A DNA stretch of 33,901 bases from Clostridiales bacterium. GTDB lineage: Bacteria; Bacillota; Clostridia; Christensenellales; Borkfalkiaceae. Below are positions 7,646 through 15,927 of this stretch, piece after piece. The DNA lies in assembly GCA_015069505.1 (NCBI GenBank), contig SVIL01000007.1, forward strand, positions 1 through 33,901, in the 5' to 3' direction. Position 1 is the stretch's first letter; the number at the start of each line of letters is the position of its first letter. The notes beneath the pieces were generated by a model. The model was not told the DNA's origin. It was given only the letters and a program-made list of their open reading frames with translations, and ran no database searches. Both the position numbers and the translations under genes were made by a program.

Positions 7646-8722
7646 ATGTTTTTGAAAGATTTTTATAAGGGCAAAAAAGTCCTTGTTACAGGGCATACGG
7701 GGTTTAAGGGCAGTTGGCTTGTTAAAATCCTAAATGAGTTTGGTGCGGAAGTTTGCGGGTACTCTTTATCGCCTTCAACTACCCCATCTTTATATGAGAT
7801 AATAAACGGCGATACTCTTTGCAAGTCTGTAATCGGGGATATATCCGACTACGATAAGCTTAAAAAAGTATTTGATGATTTTAAGCCGCAAATCGTATTG
7901 CATCTTGCGGCACAACCCTTGGTTTTAGAAGGGTACGCTAAACCCGTATATACTTATCAAACGAACGTTATGGGTACGGTAAACCTTTTGGAATGCGTAA
8001 GGTTTACCGATAGCGTTAAAAGTGTGGTAAACGTAACGACCGACAAGGTATATAAAAACGTTGAGAAAAACGAAGGCTATCGTGAGGACGAGTATCTTTG
8101 CGGGTACGATCCCTATTCAAATAGTAAGTCTTGTTCGGATATTTTGACTTTTTCGTACAAAAAATCCTATCTTGAATCAAAGGGAATTAGCGTTTCAGTC
8201 GTTCGTGCGGGTAACGTTATCGGCGGTGGGGATTTTTCTGCAAATAGAATTATTCCTGATTGCGTTAAAGCGGCGGCAGAGAATAGAAAAATTTTGGTTA
8301 GAAACCCTTATTCCGTTCGTCCTTATCAACACGTTTTAGAGCCTTTATTCACGTATTTGTATATCGCAATGAAACAGTATGAAGATATGCAGTTTTCGGG
8401 TTGTTTTAACGTTGGACCGGACGTAACTGATTGCGTAAGAACGGGTGAGTTGGTTAAGACTTTTTGTAGGCTTTGGGCTGATTCGATAAATTATGAGATT
8501 AAAGAGATAGAAAACGCCCCGCATGAAGCCGGGCTTTTGATGCTTGATAACTCTAAAATTAAACGCGTATTCTCTATTTATCCCGTTTGGAACGTAGAGA
8601 CTGCGATTGCAAAAACTATCGACTGGTCGAAAAGTTATTTCAAAAACGGTACTGTAAATGAGGTTATGCAAGAGCAAATTGCTACGTTTTCAGCACTTTT
8701 TGAAAAGGTTGTTATCAAATAA
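7646..8722 (+). CDS. rfbG: CDP-glucose 4,6-dehydratase
   Basis: NAD-dependent extended SDR that converts CDP-glucose to CDP-4-keto-6-deoxyglucose. The dinucleotide motif VTGHTGFKG is at residues 14-22, the NVTTDKVY segment holding the catalytic Asp/Lys is near 129-136, and the YSNSK motif has Tyr157 and Lys161. The 358-residue length is normal. I chose ATG 7646, 2 nt after the rfbF stop; an in-frame TTG at 7628 would add six residues inside rfbF. This start gives the usual RfbG opening, with the glycine loop at residue 14. It acts directly on the product of the preceding gene. A 74-nt gap with a hairpin separates it from rfbH, unusual in an otherwise compact operon. Confidence 0.94.
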   Translation: MFLKDFYKGKKVLVTGHTGFKGSWLVKILNEFGAEVCGYSLSPSTTPSLYEIINGDTLCKSVIGDISDYDKLKKVFDDFKPQIVLHLAAQPLVLEGYAKPVYTYQTNVMGTVNLLECVRFTDSVKSVVNVTTDKVYKNVEKNEGYREDEYLCGYDPYSNSKSCSDILTFSYKKSYLESKGISVSVVRAGNVIGGGDFSANRIIPDCVKAAAENRKILVRNPYSVRPYQHVLEPLFTYLYIAMKQYEDMQFSGCFNVGPDVTDCVRTGELVKTFCRLWADSINYEIKEIENAPHEAGLLMLDNSKIKRVFSIYPVWNVETAIAKTIDWSKSYFKNGTVNEVMQEQIATFSALFEKVVIK

Positions 8723-8738
8723 AGTTTTTATTGTGTTC

Positions 8739-8771
8739 AAGGCAAGATTATGTAAATAATAGTCTTGTCTT
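8739..8771 (+). promoter_or_regulatory. Intercistronic hairpin before rfbH
   Basis: A 13-bp stem (8739-8751 with 8759-8771, two G-T pairs) with a 7-nt loop sits between rfbG and rfbH. No run of T follows, so it is not a standard terminator. It ends 13 nt before the GGAGGA of rfbH and may be a processing, stabilising or attenuating structure. Confidence 0.5.
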
Positions 8772-8796
8772 AAAATTTTGCTTTGGAGGAGTTGTT

Positions 8797-10131
8797 GTGA
8801 GTAATTACGTTCAACAAGAAAAGGATAAACAAGAGATTTTGGAAAAAGTTAAAGATTATTATCAAAAATATCATGTAAAACCAGAATACAAAGAGGGTGA
8901 TAGGATAACTTACGCCGCAAGATTTTACGGTGCTGATGAAATGGTTAACCTCGTTGACAGTTCTTTGGAATTTTGGTTGACTTCGGGAAGATACACGGAG
9001 AAGTTTGAAAAAGACTTTGCGTCTTTTTTGAACGTAAAGTTTTGCTCGCTTGTAAACAGCGGTTCAAGTGCAAATCTTTTGGCTTTTTCAACTTTAACTT
9101 CGCCACTTTTAGGTGATAGAGCGGTTAAACGTGGTGATGAAATTATCACGGTTGCTTGTGGATTTCCGACCACGGTTACGCCCATAATACAATTTGGTGC
9201 AGTTCCCGTATTCCTTGACATAACTATCCCCGGATACAATATCAACGTGGACGATCTTGAAAAAGCGTACTCGCCAAAGACCAAAGCGGTTATGATAGCA
9301 CATACACTCGGCAACCCGTTTAACTTAAAAGCGGTTAAAGATTTTTGCGACAAGCATTCTTTGTGGTTGATAGAGGATAACTGTGACGCTTTAGGTTCTA
9401 AATACACCATTGACGGTGTGGAAAAATACACCGGTACTATCGGTGATATCGGAACTTCCAGTTTTTATCCACCTCATCATATAACTATGGGTGAAGGCGG
9501 TGCTGTATATACAGACAATCCTTTGCTTAATAAAATTATACGTTCTATTCGTGACTGGGGGCGTGATTGCGTATGCCCAAGCGGTAAAGATAACGTATGT
9601 AACCACCGTTTTGATAGACAATACGGTGAATTGCCGTTAGGTTACGACCATAAATACGTGTATTCGCATTTTGGTTATAATCTTAAAGCAACGGATATGC
9701 AAGCGGCGATAGGCTGTGTGCAACTTACTAAAATAGATTTCTTTGCAGAGCGTAGAAAACACAATTTTAAACGCTTATACGAGGGCTTAAAAGGGTTAGA
9801 AGACAAGTTGGTTCTTCCCGTTGCAGAGGAAAATTCTGATCCGAGTTGGTTCGGCTTTTTGATTACGTGTAAAGAAGGCGTGGACTCTGTTAAAGTGGTC
9901 AATTACATAGAGGATCACAATATTCAAACTAGAAGACTTTTTGCGGGTAACTTGATAAAGCATCCGTGTTTTGACCAAATGCGTAAGGAAAAATCAGGAT
10001 ATCGTGTAGTCGGTGATTTGAAAGTGACTGACTACGTTCTTAACAATACTTTCTGGATAGGCGTTTATCCGGGTATGACCGACCAAATGATTGATTATAT
10101 GATTAAAACTATAAAAGAGGCTGTTAAATAA
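8797..10131 (+). CDS. rfbH: CDP-4-dehydro-6-deoxyglucose 3-dehydrase (E1)
   Basis: PMP- and [2Fe-2S]-dependent dehydrase that removes the C-3 hydroxyl of CDP-4-keto-6-deoxyglucose, the defining step of 3,6-dideoxyhexose synthesis. It has the DegT/AspC-type fold, but the usual Schiff-base Lys is replaced by His227 in SFYPPHHITMGEGG, the E1 hallmark. The iron-sulfur ligands are visible as Cys196, Cys258, Cys260 and Cys268; the C-x-C-x7-C spacing is kept and the first gap is 61 residues because of a 4-residue insertion. I chose GTG 8797 because GGAGGA lies 6 nt upstream; this gives 444 residues, near the family norm. The reductase partner (E3, RfbI/AscD) is not in this window. The stop overlaps the gtrA start by one base. 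Confidence 0.95.
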   Translation: MSNYVQQEKDKQEILEKVKDYYQKYHVKPEYKEGDRITYAARFYGADEMVNLVDSSLEFWLTSGRYTEKFEKDFASFLNVKFCSLVNSGSSANLLAFSTLTSPLLGDRAVKRGDEIITVACGFPTTVTPIIQFGAVPVFLDITIPGYNINVDDLEKAYSPKTKAVMIAHTLGNPFNLKAVKDFCDKHSLWLIEDNCDALGSKYTIDGVEKYTGTIGDIGTSSFYPPHHITMGEGGAVYTDNPLLNKIIRSIRDWGRDCVCPSGKDNVCNHRFDRQYGELPLGYDHKYVYSHFGYNLKATDMQAAIGCVQLTKIDFFAERRKHNFKRLYEGLKGLEDKLVLPVAEENSDPSWFGFLITCKEGVDSVKVVNYIEDHNIQTRRLFAGNLIKHPCFDQMRKEKSGYRVVGDLKVTDYVLNNTFWIGVYPGMTDQMIDYMIKTIKEAVK

Positions 10132-10601
10132 TGTCAAAATTTACGTCGCTTGTTAAAAAATTATATTACGATAAGCGTGTAAGGTTTTTGTTCGTGGGCG
10201 GACTTAATACCATAGTTGGTGTTGGTACGACTTACATAATTTATCTTTGCTTTGGTTTGCCGTTATTTTCGCAGGCTACTATTCCGCCACTGCCGATGAT
10301 TGTCGGTACTTTAACCGGTCAAGTCGTTGGGACTATTCATAGTTATTTTTGGAATAAGTACTTTACGTTTAGAAGTAAGGAAAAATCAGGTAAAGAGTTT
10401 TTAAGGTTTGTGGGCGTTTACGCCGTGCAGTACTTAGTAACTTTGGGGTTAACCAAGTTATTTGATATTTTGATAAATATACCTAGTTTGGTTACGATAG
10501 TAACAACTTTTGTCGGTGTGATTTTAAGTTATATAGGTCATAATTTTTTCAGTTTTAGGAAAACACAGACCGCCGATAAACAAGAGGAAAAGGAAGAATA
10601 G
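10131..10601 (+). CDS. GtrA-family membrane protein
   Basis: A 156-residue protein with four predicted membrane segments and the GtrA signature: RFLFVGGLNTIVG near the N-terminus, NKYFTFRS in the middle and NFFSFRK at the end. GtrA proteins are implicated in moving polyprenyl-linked sugars across the membrane, as in phage-type O-antigen glucosylation. Here it starts on the last base of the rfbH stop (TAATG), so it is translationally coupled. With the GT87-like protein that follows, it suggests that the CDP-derived deoxy sugar, or another hexose, is delivered lipid-linked to an extracytoplasmic glycan. The ends are charged and cytoplasmic. Family call firm, cargo unknown. Confidence 0.88.
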   Translation: MSKFTSLVKKLYYDKRVRFLFVGGLNTIVGVGTTYIIYLCFGLPLFSQATIPPLPMIVGTLTGQVVGTIHSYFWNKYFTFRSKEKSGKEFLRFVGVYAVQYLVTLGLTKLFDILINIPSLVTIVTTFVGVILSYIGHNFFSFRKTQTADKQEEKEE

Positions 10602-10633
10602 CACTCTGTTTGAATCCGATTTGAGGTTTAAGG

Positions 10634-12091
10634 ATGTTAGAGCGTTTGGTTTGCAAAATTAATAAAAATAGTAATGAAGAGTTTATTGCAAAACTTTTTA
10701 AGGGTGTAATTGCTCTTTCATTACTTGCGTTTATCGTGTCAATTATTTTTTATTTATGTGAATTAGATTGGCTTGATTTTTATTTTGCGGGCTTTTTTAG
10801 TAGAAAGTACGACCCTTTTGGTGATTACTTTAACGTTTTGAATTTTATACAAGATCGTGACCCGTATTTATTTACCCTAAACAACGGGATGACTGCGAAT
10901 TATCCACCACTTGCGTACTTATTACTTTATCCGTTTGCACTTATAACAAGGCTTGGCGGTACGGAAATGTCCCTATCAAACCCGATGGGTGCGGTCGCTT
11001 TTGGATTATACCTTCTTATTGCGTTTATCCCCGTAATTTGGATAGTCTTTAAGTCTTTACCATTTACGCGTAAAAATTCAATTATTGCCATAATTTCTTT
11101 GGTTATATCTTACGTAGCCTTTTTTGAAATTCAAAGGCTAAATATAAACGTAATTGCACTTGATTTCGTTTTGCTCTTTTATATAACTTACAAAAGTGAA
11201 AAAAGTTGGTGCCGTAACCTTTCGCCGTTATTTATCGCAATTAGTGGGGCAATAAAACTTTTTCCGTTTTTGTTGGTTTTGGTCTATTTAAAAGAGAAAA
11301 GAATTAAAGATTTTATACTGTCGGGCGTATATCTTTTAGTATTAATATTTTTGCCGTTCCTTTTCTTTAAGGGTGGATTTAAGAATATAGGGTATATGAT
11401 TAAAAGCTTGCAACTATTCGTTTCGTCCGAATCAAGCGTGGGCATGTTTAATCTTAACGATATGGCTTTAGGTAAAACGCTACGTGCTATTGCGGGTATG
11501 TTGTTTATTGATCCATACGGACAAGTTTTAGGAATAGTAATAAAGGTTATAAACCTATCCTTTTTTGCAGCTTCTATCTTGGCGTTATTGTTTATTAAGA
11601 ACGATTTTAAGTTTTTATTGTTAACGACGCTTGCGTACCTAAATTTTACGGAAAGCAATTATACGTACGCACTAATATTCTTGTTGATGCCACTTCTTGC
11701 TTTTTTTAATGATAAACAAATATTTGGTGGATTAGAAAACAAAAAGTTGGTTGACGGGGAATCGTGTTTTTATATATTATGTTTAACTTTAATGCTAAGT
11801 TTTTGCTATGACCTTGTCGTGGCAATACCGCTTGGTTGTATATTCATTATGATACTAAACGTAAAAAACGGCTTTCATAAAACGCTTAGTAAATTTTTTA
11901 TGGTTGTCGTAGCGTTGATTTTAGTTTTGATTGCAGTGTATTGCATAATAACTTTATCCTTGCAATTATCTACGGAATCATTGTCTTACGCATTACAACC
12001 ATCAAGGGCAATTATCGCCTTGATTTTACAAACGTTTTTGATTGTCGAGGGAATAAGTTTTATAAAAATCAAATCAAATAAAGAGGTGTAG
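10634..12091 (+). CDS. Polytopic membrane glycosyltransferase, GT87-like (DUF2029)
   Basis: A 485-residue protein with about eleven to thirteen hydrophobic segments and the architecture of polyprenyl-phosphate-sugar-dependent GT-C enzymes. An early extracellular loop carries acidic residues (FGDYFNVLNF and QDRDPY near 70-90), and NYPPLAYLLLYP and SGAIKLFPFLLVLVYLKEKR resemble the GT87/DUF2029 family. Such enzymes transfer sugars outside the membrane from lipid-linked donors, which fits the preceding GtrA flippase-like gene. GAGG lies 7 nt before the ATG. The gene is 32 nt downstream of gtrA and 3 nt upstream of scrK. The exact donor and acceptor cannot be read from sequence; a structurally similar GT-C family is the main alternative. 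Confidence 0.72.
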   Translation: MLERLVCKINKNSNEEFIAKLFKGVIALSLLAFIVSIIFYLCELDWLDFYFAGFFSRKYDPFGDYFNVLNFIQDRDPYLFTLNNGMTANYPPLAYLLLYPFALITRLGGTEMSLSNPMGAVAFGLYLLIAFIPVIWIVFKSLPFTRKNSIIAIISLVISYVAFFEIQRLNINVIALDFVLLFYITYKSEKSWCRNLSPLFIAISGAIKLFPFLLVLVYLKEKRIKDFILSGVYLLVLIFLPFLFFKGGFKNIGYMIKSLQLFVSSESSVGMFNLNDMALGKTLRAIAGMLFIDPYGQVLGIVIKVINLSFFAASILALLFIKNDFKFLLLTTLAYLNFTESNYTYALIFLLMPLLAFFNDKQIFGGLENKKLVDGESCFYILCLTLMLSFCYDLVVAIPLGCIFIMILNVKNGFHKTLSKFFMVVVALILVLIAVYCIITLSLQLSTESLSYALQPSRAIIALILQTFLIVEGISFIKIKSNKEV

Positions 12092-12094
12092 AAT

Positions 12095-12976
12095 ATGATT
12101 TTATCAATAGGTGAAATTCTTGCAGATATGATCGGTACTTCGTCAAACCAAGGTATGGAATTTAAGGCTTTTGTTGGCGGTGCACCGTTTAACGTTGCGG
12201 TTAATGCTTTGCAAGCAGGTAGTAAGGTTGGTTTTTGCGGCAGAGTTGGGTTAGACCCAATAGGAAGGTTTTTGACAACCGAAGCCGAAAAGTTTGGTTT
12301 TAATTATCTCAATATCCAAAACGACGACGAAAGGAACACCACTCTTGCATTTGTAACGCTTACCGATGGTGAACGTGATTTTGCTTTTTATCGCCACGAT
12401 ACCGCAGATTACAATATTGAACTTTCTAAAATAGATTTTGACGGGCTTAAAGAATTAAATATTATCCATTTAGGGTCGCTAATGCTTTCTGAAAAGAACG
12501 GCGTTGATTTTGCAAACAAAGTCGTTGAAAAGGCAAAAGAACTTGGTGTAAAACTCAGTTTTGACCTAAATTTTAGAATGGATATATATAAAGATTTTGA
12601 CTCGGCTGTTAAAGCGTACAAGCCTTTCGTTGAATGTGCGGACGTGGTTAAATTCTCTGATGACGAACTTGTAAGTTATACGGGCATAAACGACTTTGAC
12701 GAGGCTGTAAATAAGGTTTATAAGCCAAATACTATTTTAGTCGTTACACTTGGTAGCAAAGGCAGTTTTTATCGTTATAACGATTGTACGGGCGTTATTC
12801 CAACCCAAAAAGTAAAACCCATAGACACTACCGGTGCGGGCGATGCGTTCTTTGGAACTTTCTTGTCGAATATTGAGGGAAAGGCTTGGAATAAAGAAGT
12901 AATTGAAACTGCACTTGTTAAAGCGAATAAGGCGGGTGCGGATACTACTCAATTCTTAGGGGCAGTTAAACTATAA
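12095..12976 (+). CDS. scrK: Fructokinase, PfkB/ribokinase family
   Basis: Phosphorylates fructose to fructose-6-phosphate with ATP. The 293-residue protein begins with the PfkB-type strand ILSIGEILADMIG, has GGAPFNVAVNA near 28-38 where fructokinases bind sugar, and ends with the anion-hole and catalytic motif DTTGAGDAFFGTF. GGAPFNVA is typical of fructokinases, but other hexoses or nucleosides cannot be excluded. It is coupled to manA: its TAA overlaps the manA ATG by one base. Together they interconvert fructose, mannose-6-phosphate and fructose-6-phosphate, supplying hexose phosphate to the sugar operon or using imported fructose and mannose. No transporter is nearby. Confidence 0.82.
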   Translation: MILSIGEILADMIGTSSNQGMEFKAFVGGAPFNVAVNALQAGSKVGFCGRVGLDPIGRFLTTEAEKFGFNYLNIQNDDERNTTLAFVTLTDGERDFAFYRHDTADYNIELSKIDFDGLKELNIIHLGSLMLSEKNGVDFANKVVEKAKELGVKLSFDLNFRMDIYKDFDSAVKAYKPFVECADVVKFSDDELVSYTGINDFDEAVNKVYKPNTILVVTLGSKGSFYRYNDCTGVIPTQKVKPIDTTGAGDAFFGTFLSNIEGKAWNKEVIETALVKANKAGADTTQFLGAVKL

Positions 12977-14052
12977 TGGATATTAAAGATATTGTAAAAA
13001 AACCTATATTTTTTGAAAGGAACAGGGTTTATAGGATATATTTAGGCGGAAAGCCTTATAAAGAGATTTTTAACGACGCAAACACTTACGATGACGGTAC
13101 TGATAATATGTTTCCCGAAGAATGGGTTGCAAGCAAAGTAAAGGCAATTAACCCTAAATACTTTGGCAAACGTGACGGCGTTTCCGTAGTTAAAGGAACG
13201 GAAATTTTCTTTGATGACTTGCTTGCGGAATACAAGGACGAACTTTTGGGGCATAGAAAGTACGACTGTCTTGTAAAATTTTTGGATAGTGCTATAAGAT
13301 TGCCTTTCCAAGTTCATCCTAATAAAGAGTTTAGTAGGAAACATTTTAATAGTGAATACGGTAAAACAGAAGCGTGGCTTGTCGTTGCAAAAAGACCGGG
13401 TGCAAAACTTTATTTTGGCTTTAAGGACAGGATGACGAAAGAACTTTTATCAGAACTTGAAGATAGAAGCGAAACCGAAAAGGATATAATGACGGGTATT
13501 CTTGCTGGTGTTGATGCAAACGTTGGGGATATTTGGCTTATTAAAGCGGGGCTTATCCACGCAATCGGTGCAGGTTGCACTATTATTGAAGTGCAAGAAC
13601 CTACCGACTTTACAATTCAACCCGAGCGTTGGTGTGGGGATTATCATATAAGTTATAACGAAGAATACATAGGCTTGGACAAGCAAACTGCATTAGACTG
13701 TATAAATTACGATATTTACGGTGAAAAGGCTATAAGTTTTGCCAAGGTTAACCCGACCGTTAAAATTGATACGCCTTCTTATAAAAAAGAGGTTATGATA
13801 AGTTATGAGGACACGCCTTGTTTTGGTGAAGTTCGTCATACCGTAAAAGATGGCGGTGAATTTACTATGGATTTTGCCCCGTCGGTCTATATTTGTTTGG
13901 ACGGAAAAGCTGAAGTAATAGGCGAAGGGTATTCAAAAAAGATAAAGCGTGGCGATTATTTTTATTTACCTTTCGTTGCGGAAGGGAAGTTCAAAATCAT
14001 GTCGGATACGCAAGCAATTTTGATTGAGTGTTTGCCAAGCAAACAAGATTAA
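12976..14052 (+). CDS. manA: Mannose-6-phosphate isomerase, class I
   Basis: Zinc-dependent isomerase linking mannose-6-phosphate and fructose-6-phosphate. Metal ligands of the double cupin are recognisable: Gln112 and His114 in FQVHPN, Glu132 in KTEAW, and His195 in LIHAIG. The following IIEVQEPTDFTIQPERW block is typical of the short class I form. At 358 residues it is somewhat longer than the Bacillus enzymes (about 315). It is the last gene of the operon, starting on the scrK stop, and is followed by a strong two-way terminator. It may feed GDP-mannose synthesis, although no manB or manC is present in the window. Confidence 0.88.
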   Translation: MDIKDIVKKPIFFERNRVYRIYLGGKPYKEIFNDANTYDDGTDNMFPEEWVASKVKAINPKYFGKRDGVSVVKGTEIFFDDLLAEYKDELLGHRKYDCLVKFLDSAIRLPFQVHPNKEFSRKHFNSEYGKTEAWLVVAKRPGAKLYFGFKDRMTKELLSELEDRSETEKDIMTGILAGVDANVGDIWLIKAGLIHAIGAGCTIIEVQEPTDFTIQPERWCGDYHISYNEEYIGLDKQTALDCINYDIYGEKAISFAKVNPTVKIDTPSYKKEVMISYEDTPCFGEVRHTVKDGGEFTMDFAPSVYICLDGKAEVIGEGYSKKIKRGDYFYLPFVAEGKFKIMSDTQAILIECLPSKQD

Positions 14053-14065
14053 TTTTTTAACGCAA

Positions 14066-14097
14066 AAAAATAGCGACCAGATTTGGTCGCTATTTTT
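14066..14097. terminator. Bidirectional terminator between manA and the NagB-like gene
   Basis: Perfect 14-bp stem (14066-14079 with 14084-14097), loop GATT, flanked by A5 on one side and T5 on the other. Suited to stopping both the plus-strand sugar operon and the convergent minus-strand unit. Confidence 0.9.
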
Positions 14098-14112
14098 AGT
14101 TTTATTATGTTA

Positions 14113-15060
14113 TTAGTTACAATCTGCAACTAATGGACCTGCTAATTCTTTTAAGAAGAATAGTTTACCTGCGAGGGTAGGAATATAAGAAGAAGTGATC
14201 CAAGGCGTTTTGCCATAGCGTAAGGTCATCCACAAGGACATACCTTGCCATTGCATGCCTCTGCCAAGAATACCGTCGGCACCGCCGATAGCGTAGTCGG
14301 CTTGTAAGAAGATGCCGGGCCCAATGGTGTTTGCACGGCACGGAACGAGGGTGGTGCGTGACTTAAAACTTGTTAAAGCGTTTTGTTCAACGGTTAACGG
14401 ATGTATTTTAGCAGCGATTCTATACGGTGCTTTTTCCCATTCTTCTGCGGTTTTGTATTCGCCTGCAAAAGTTGGTTCCCAGAATGCGATGTGGCATACT
14501 CTACCGATACCGTAAACAAGGATAAGTTTTGCACCTTCTTTTTTAAGTTTAGCAATTTTTTCAGGGTAGGTAGGAAGGTTTTCTTTTGTAGCAAAATTTC
14601 TTTGTGATTTTGGAACGGTCAATTCGCCAAGTGGGTTAAACAACGCTTGTTCCATTGCGTATTGGAAAGCACCGGGGTTATCAGGTGCAAGGGTGTTGCC
14701 TTCGCTGTCAGCCCATTCATCCATATTGAAGGTATAAACGTGTTCACAAGAAACTTGCCATTCTTTTAAGAAATATACAACCCATTTATACATACCCATA
14801 GGACCTACGGGAAGAATAAATGCAACCTTTTCGTTGCGTTCTTTTGCAAGACGTATTTGTTTTGCAATTTCGTGACCCATATACGTTTCAAATTCGCCAA
14901 GAGTTTCACATTGAATAGGGTTAAAGTCCTTATTCCAATGTGCTTGTCTTTCCGTGACCTTTTCAGGGGCATCAATACATGCGTCAATCTTGTCAAAATC
15001 CCATCCTTCGGGGTAGAAGTTTTCCATCGCCGAACCTTTTACTGTGCTGTTAAAATTCAT
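14113..15060 (-). CDS. Divergent glucosamine-6-phosphate deaminase/isomerase-like protein
   Basis: A 315-residue member of the NagB/RpiA/SOL fold. The block YTFNMDEW (Asp114, Glu115) matches the NagB FNMDEY site, and [13 protein letters not shown] at 184-196 matches the GxGNDGHIAFNEP site. His190 and Glu195 are kept, but the ring-opening Asp (Asp141 in E. coli) is Val188 and the next Gly is Cys189. The N-terminal phosphate loop is also altered (ILPVGPMGM instead of LPTGGTP). The C-terminal half shares little with NagB. It is therefore not a standard GlcN6P deaminase; it may handle a different amino-sugar substrate. It lies 20 nt after the PIG-L deacetylase gene with its own AAAGGAG, so deacetylation followed by isomerisation or deamination is plausible. 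Confidence 0.75.
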   Translation of the reverse strand: MNFNSTVKGSAMENFYPEGWDFDKIDACIDAPEKVTERQAHWNKDFNPIQCETLGEFETYMGHEIAKQIRLAKERNEKVAFILPVGPMGMYKWVVYFLKEWQVSCEHVYTFNMDEWADSEGNTLAPDNPGAFQYAMEQALFNPLGELTVPKSQRNFATKENLPTYPEKIAKLKKEGAKLILVYGIGRVCHIAFWEPTFAGEYKTAEEWEKAPYRIAAKIHPLTVEQNALTSFKSRTTLVPCRANTIGPGIFLQADYAIGGADGILGRGMQWQGMSLWMTLRYGKTPWITSSYIPTLAGKLFFLKELAGPLVADCN

Positions 15061-15080
15061 AATTTTTCTCCTTTATTTTT

Positions 15081-15785
15081 TTATGGTAACAATCTTTTGG
15101 TTGTTCCTTTTAAATATACTTGACATTGTCTAAACCCTTCTGCGTAATCTGCACCGCATTGATAACCGCGGTACCTTGAACACGTGCGAACCATATCGGG
15201 GAAGTCAATTCCATCGTGGTCACGCATCCATACGATTTGGCTTTCGTGACATTCCAACATTTTTAGTTTTAGGTCGATTTCATCAGAAATATCAACAAAT
15301 TCAGTTGGAACGAAGTTTACGCCTGCCAAAGTGTCCATATAGTATATAGGCACTAATTTTGCGGGTTCTTTTTGTTCGCTTACGTAGTTTGGAAGCGTCG
15401 CAGCAAAACTTGCGTCAAACACTAATTTTGCAACCGCAGTGTGGTCGGGCATATAATCGTCAGGGTTGTGAGTAATAATAAAATCGGGGTTTGCGTATTT
15501 TATTATATCTTCAAATTTATCCCTTGCTTCTTTGTTATCGCTAAAAATATCCAAATCGTTAAATCCTGCACAAATAACTTCAATCCCTGCAAGTGCACCC
15601 GCTTTTTTGGCTTCGTTTGCACGGATAACTTTAAGTTCGTCCGGTGGTATTATAACGTGTCCTAAATTTCCGGTTGAAACGTGACAAACGATTACCGTAT
15701 CGCCACGCTTAACGCATTTTGCTAACGTTCCGGAACAAGCGATTTCAATATCATCTGGGTGAGCCCCTATTGCTAAAACTCTCAT
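15081..15785 (-). CDS. PIG-L/LmbE-family zinc deacetylase
   Basis: A 234-residue metal-dependent N-deacetylase. The zinc motif AHPDD is at residues 8-12, and the second His site is in DYMPDH near 117-122. The family removes acetyl from N-acetylglucosamine-containing small molecules or lipids (GlcNAc-PI, mycothiol, bacillithiol and chitobiose-like substrates). The protein has no signal peptide, so it is cytoplasmic. GGAG lies 6 nt before the ATG. It is the first gene of a minus-strand pair with the NagB-like gene and has a promoter at 15828-15856. The length is close to BshB1, but no other bacillithiol gene is here and the motifs do not decide it. Confidence 0.88.
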   Translation of the reverse strand: MRVLAIGAHPDDIEIACSGTLAKCVKRGDTVIVCHVSTGNLGHVIIPPDELKVIRANEAKKAGALAGIEVICAGFNDLDIFSDNKEARDKFEDIIKYANPDFIITHNPDDYMPDHTAVAKLVFDASFAATLPNYVSEQKEPAKLVPIYYMDTLAGVNFVPTEFVDISDEIDLKLKMLECHESQIVWMRDHDGIDFPDMVRTCSRYRGYQCGADYAEGFRQCQVYLKGTTKRLLP

Positions 15786-15827
15786 GTTTTACTCCGTATT
15801 TCTATTATTTTTTACTTTATATAAATC

Positions 15828-15856
15828 ATTTTACAATAATATGGTGGTATTTGCAA
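15828..15856 (-). promoter_or_regulatory. Promoter of the PIG-L/NagB-like pair
   Basis: On the minus strand TTGCAA (15856-15851), a 17-nt spacer and TAAAAT (15833-15828); predicted start near 15821. The -35 box lies inside an inverted repeat, GGTATT at 15846-15851 and AATACC at 15865-15870, that could be an operator for the divergent AraC regulator. Confidence 0.65.
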
Positions 15857-15892
15857 TGGTGTATAATACCTAAAAAGAGTAATATAATACAC

Positions 15893-15921
15893 TTGACATT
15901 TTTGTGTGATTATATTATACT
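15893..15921 (+). promoter_or_regulatory. Sigma-A promoter of the AraC gene (leaderless)
   Basis: TTGACA (15893-15898), a 17-nt spacer and TATACT (15916-15921). The predicted start point, about 7 nt later, coincides with the ATG at 15928. An alternative -10 (TATTAT at 15913) would need a 14-nt spacer. Confidence 0.7.
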
Positions 15922-15927
15922 TTTTTT

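Noticed and set aside
12409..12952. Minus-strand open frames inside scrK
   Set aside because: Antisense shadows of a well-supported coding gene, without family matches or ribosome binding sites.
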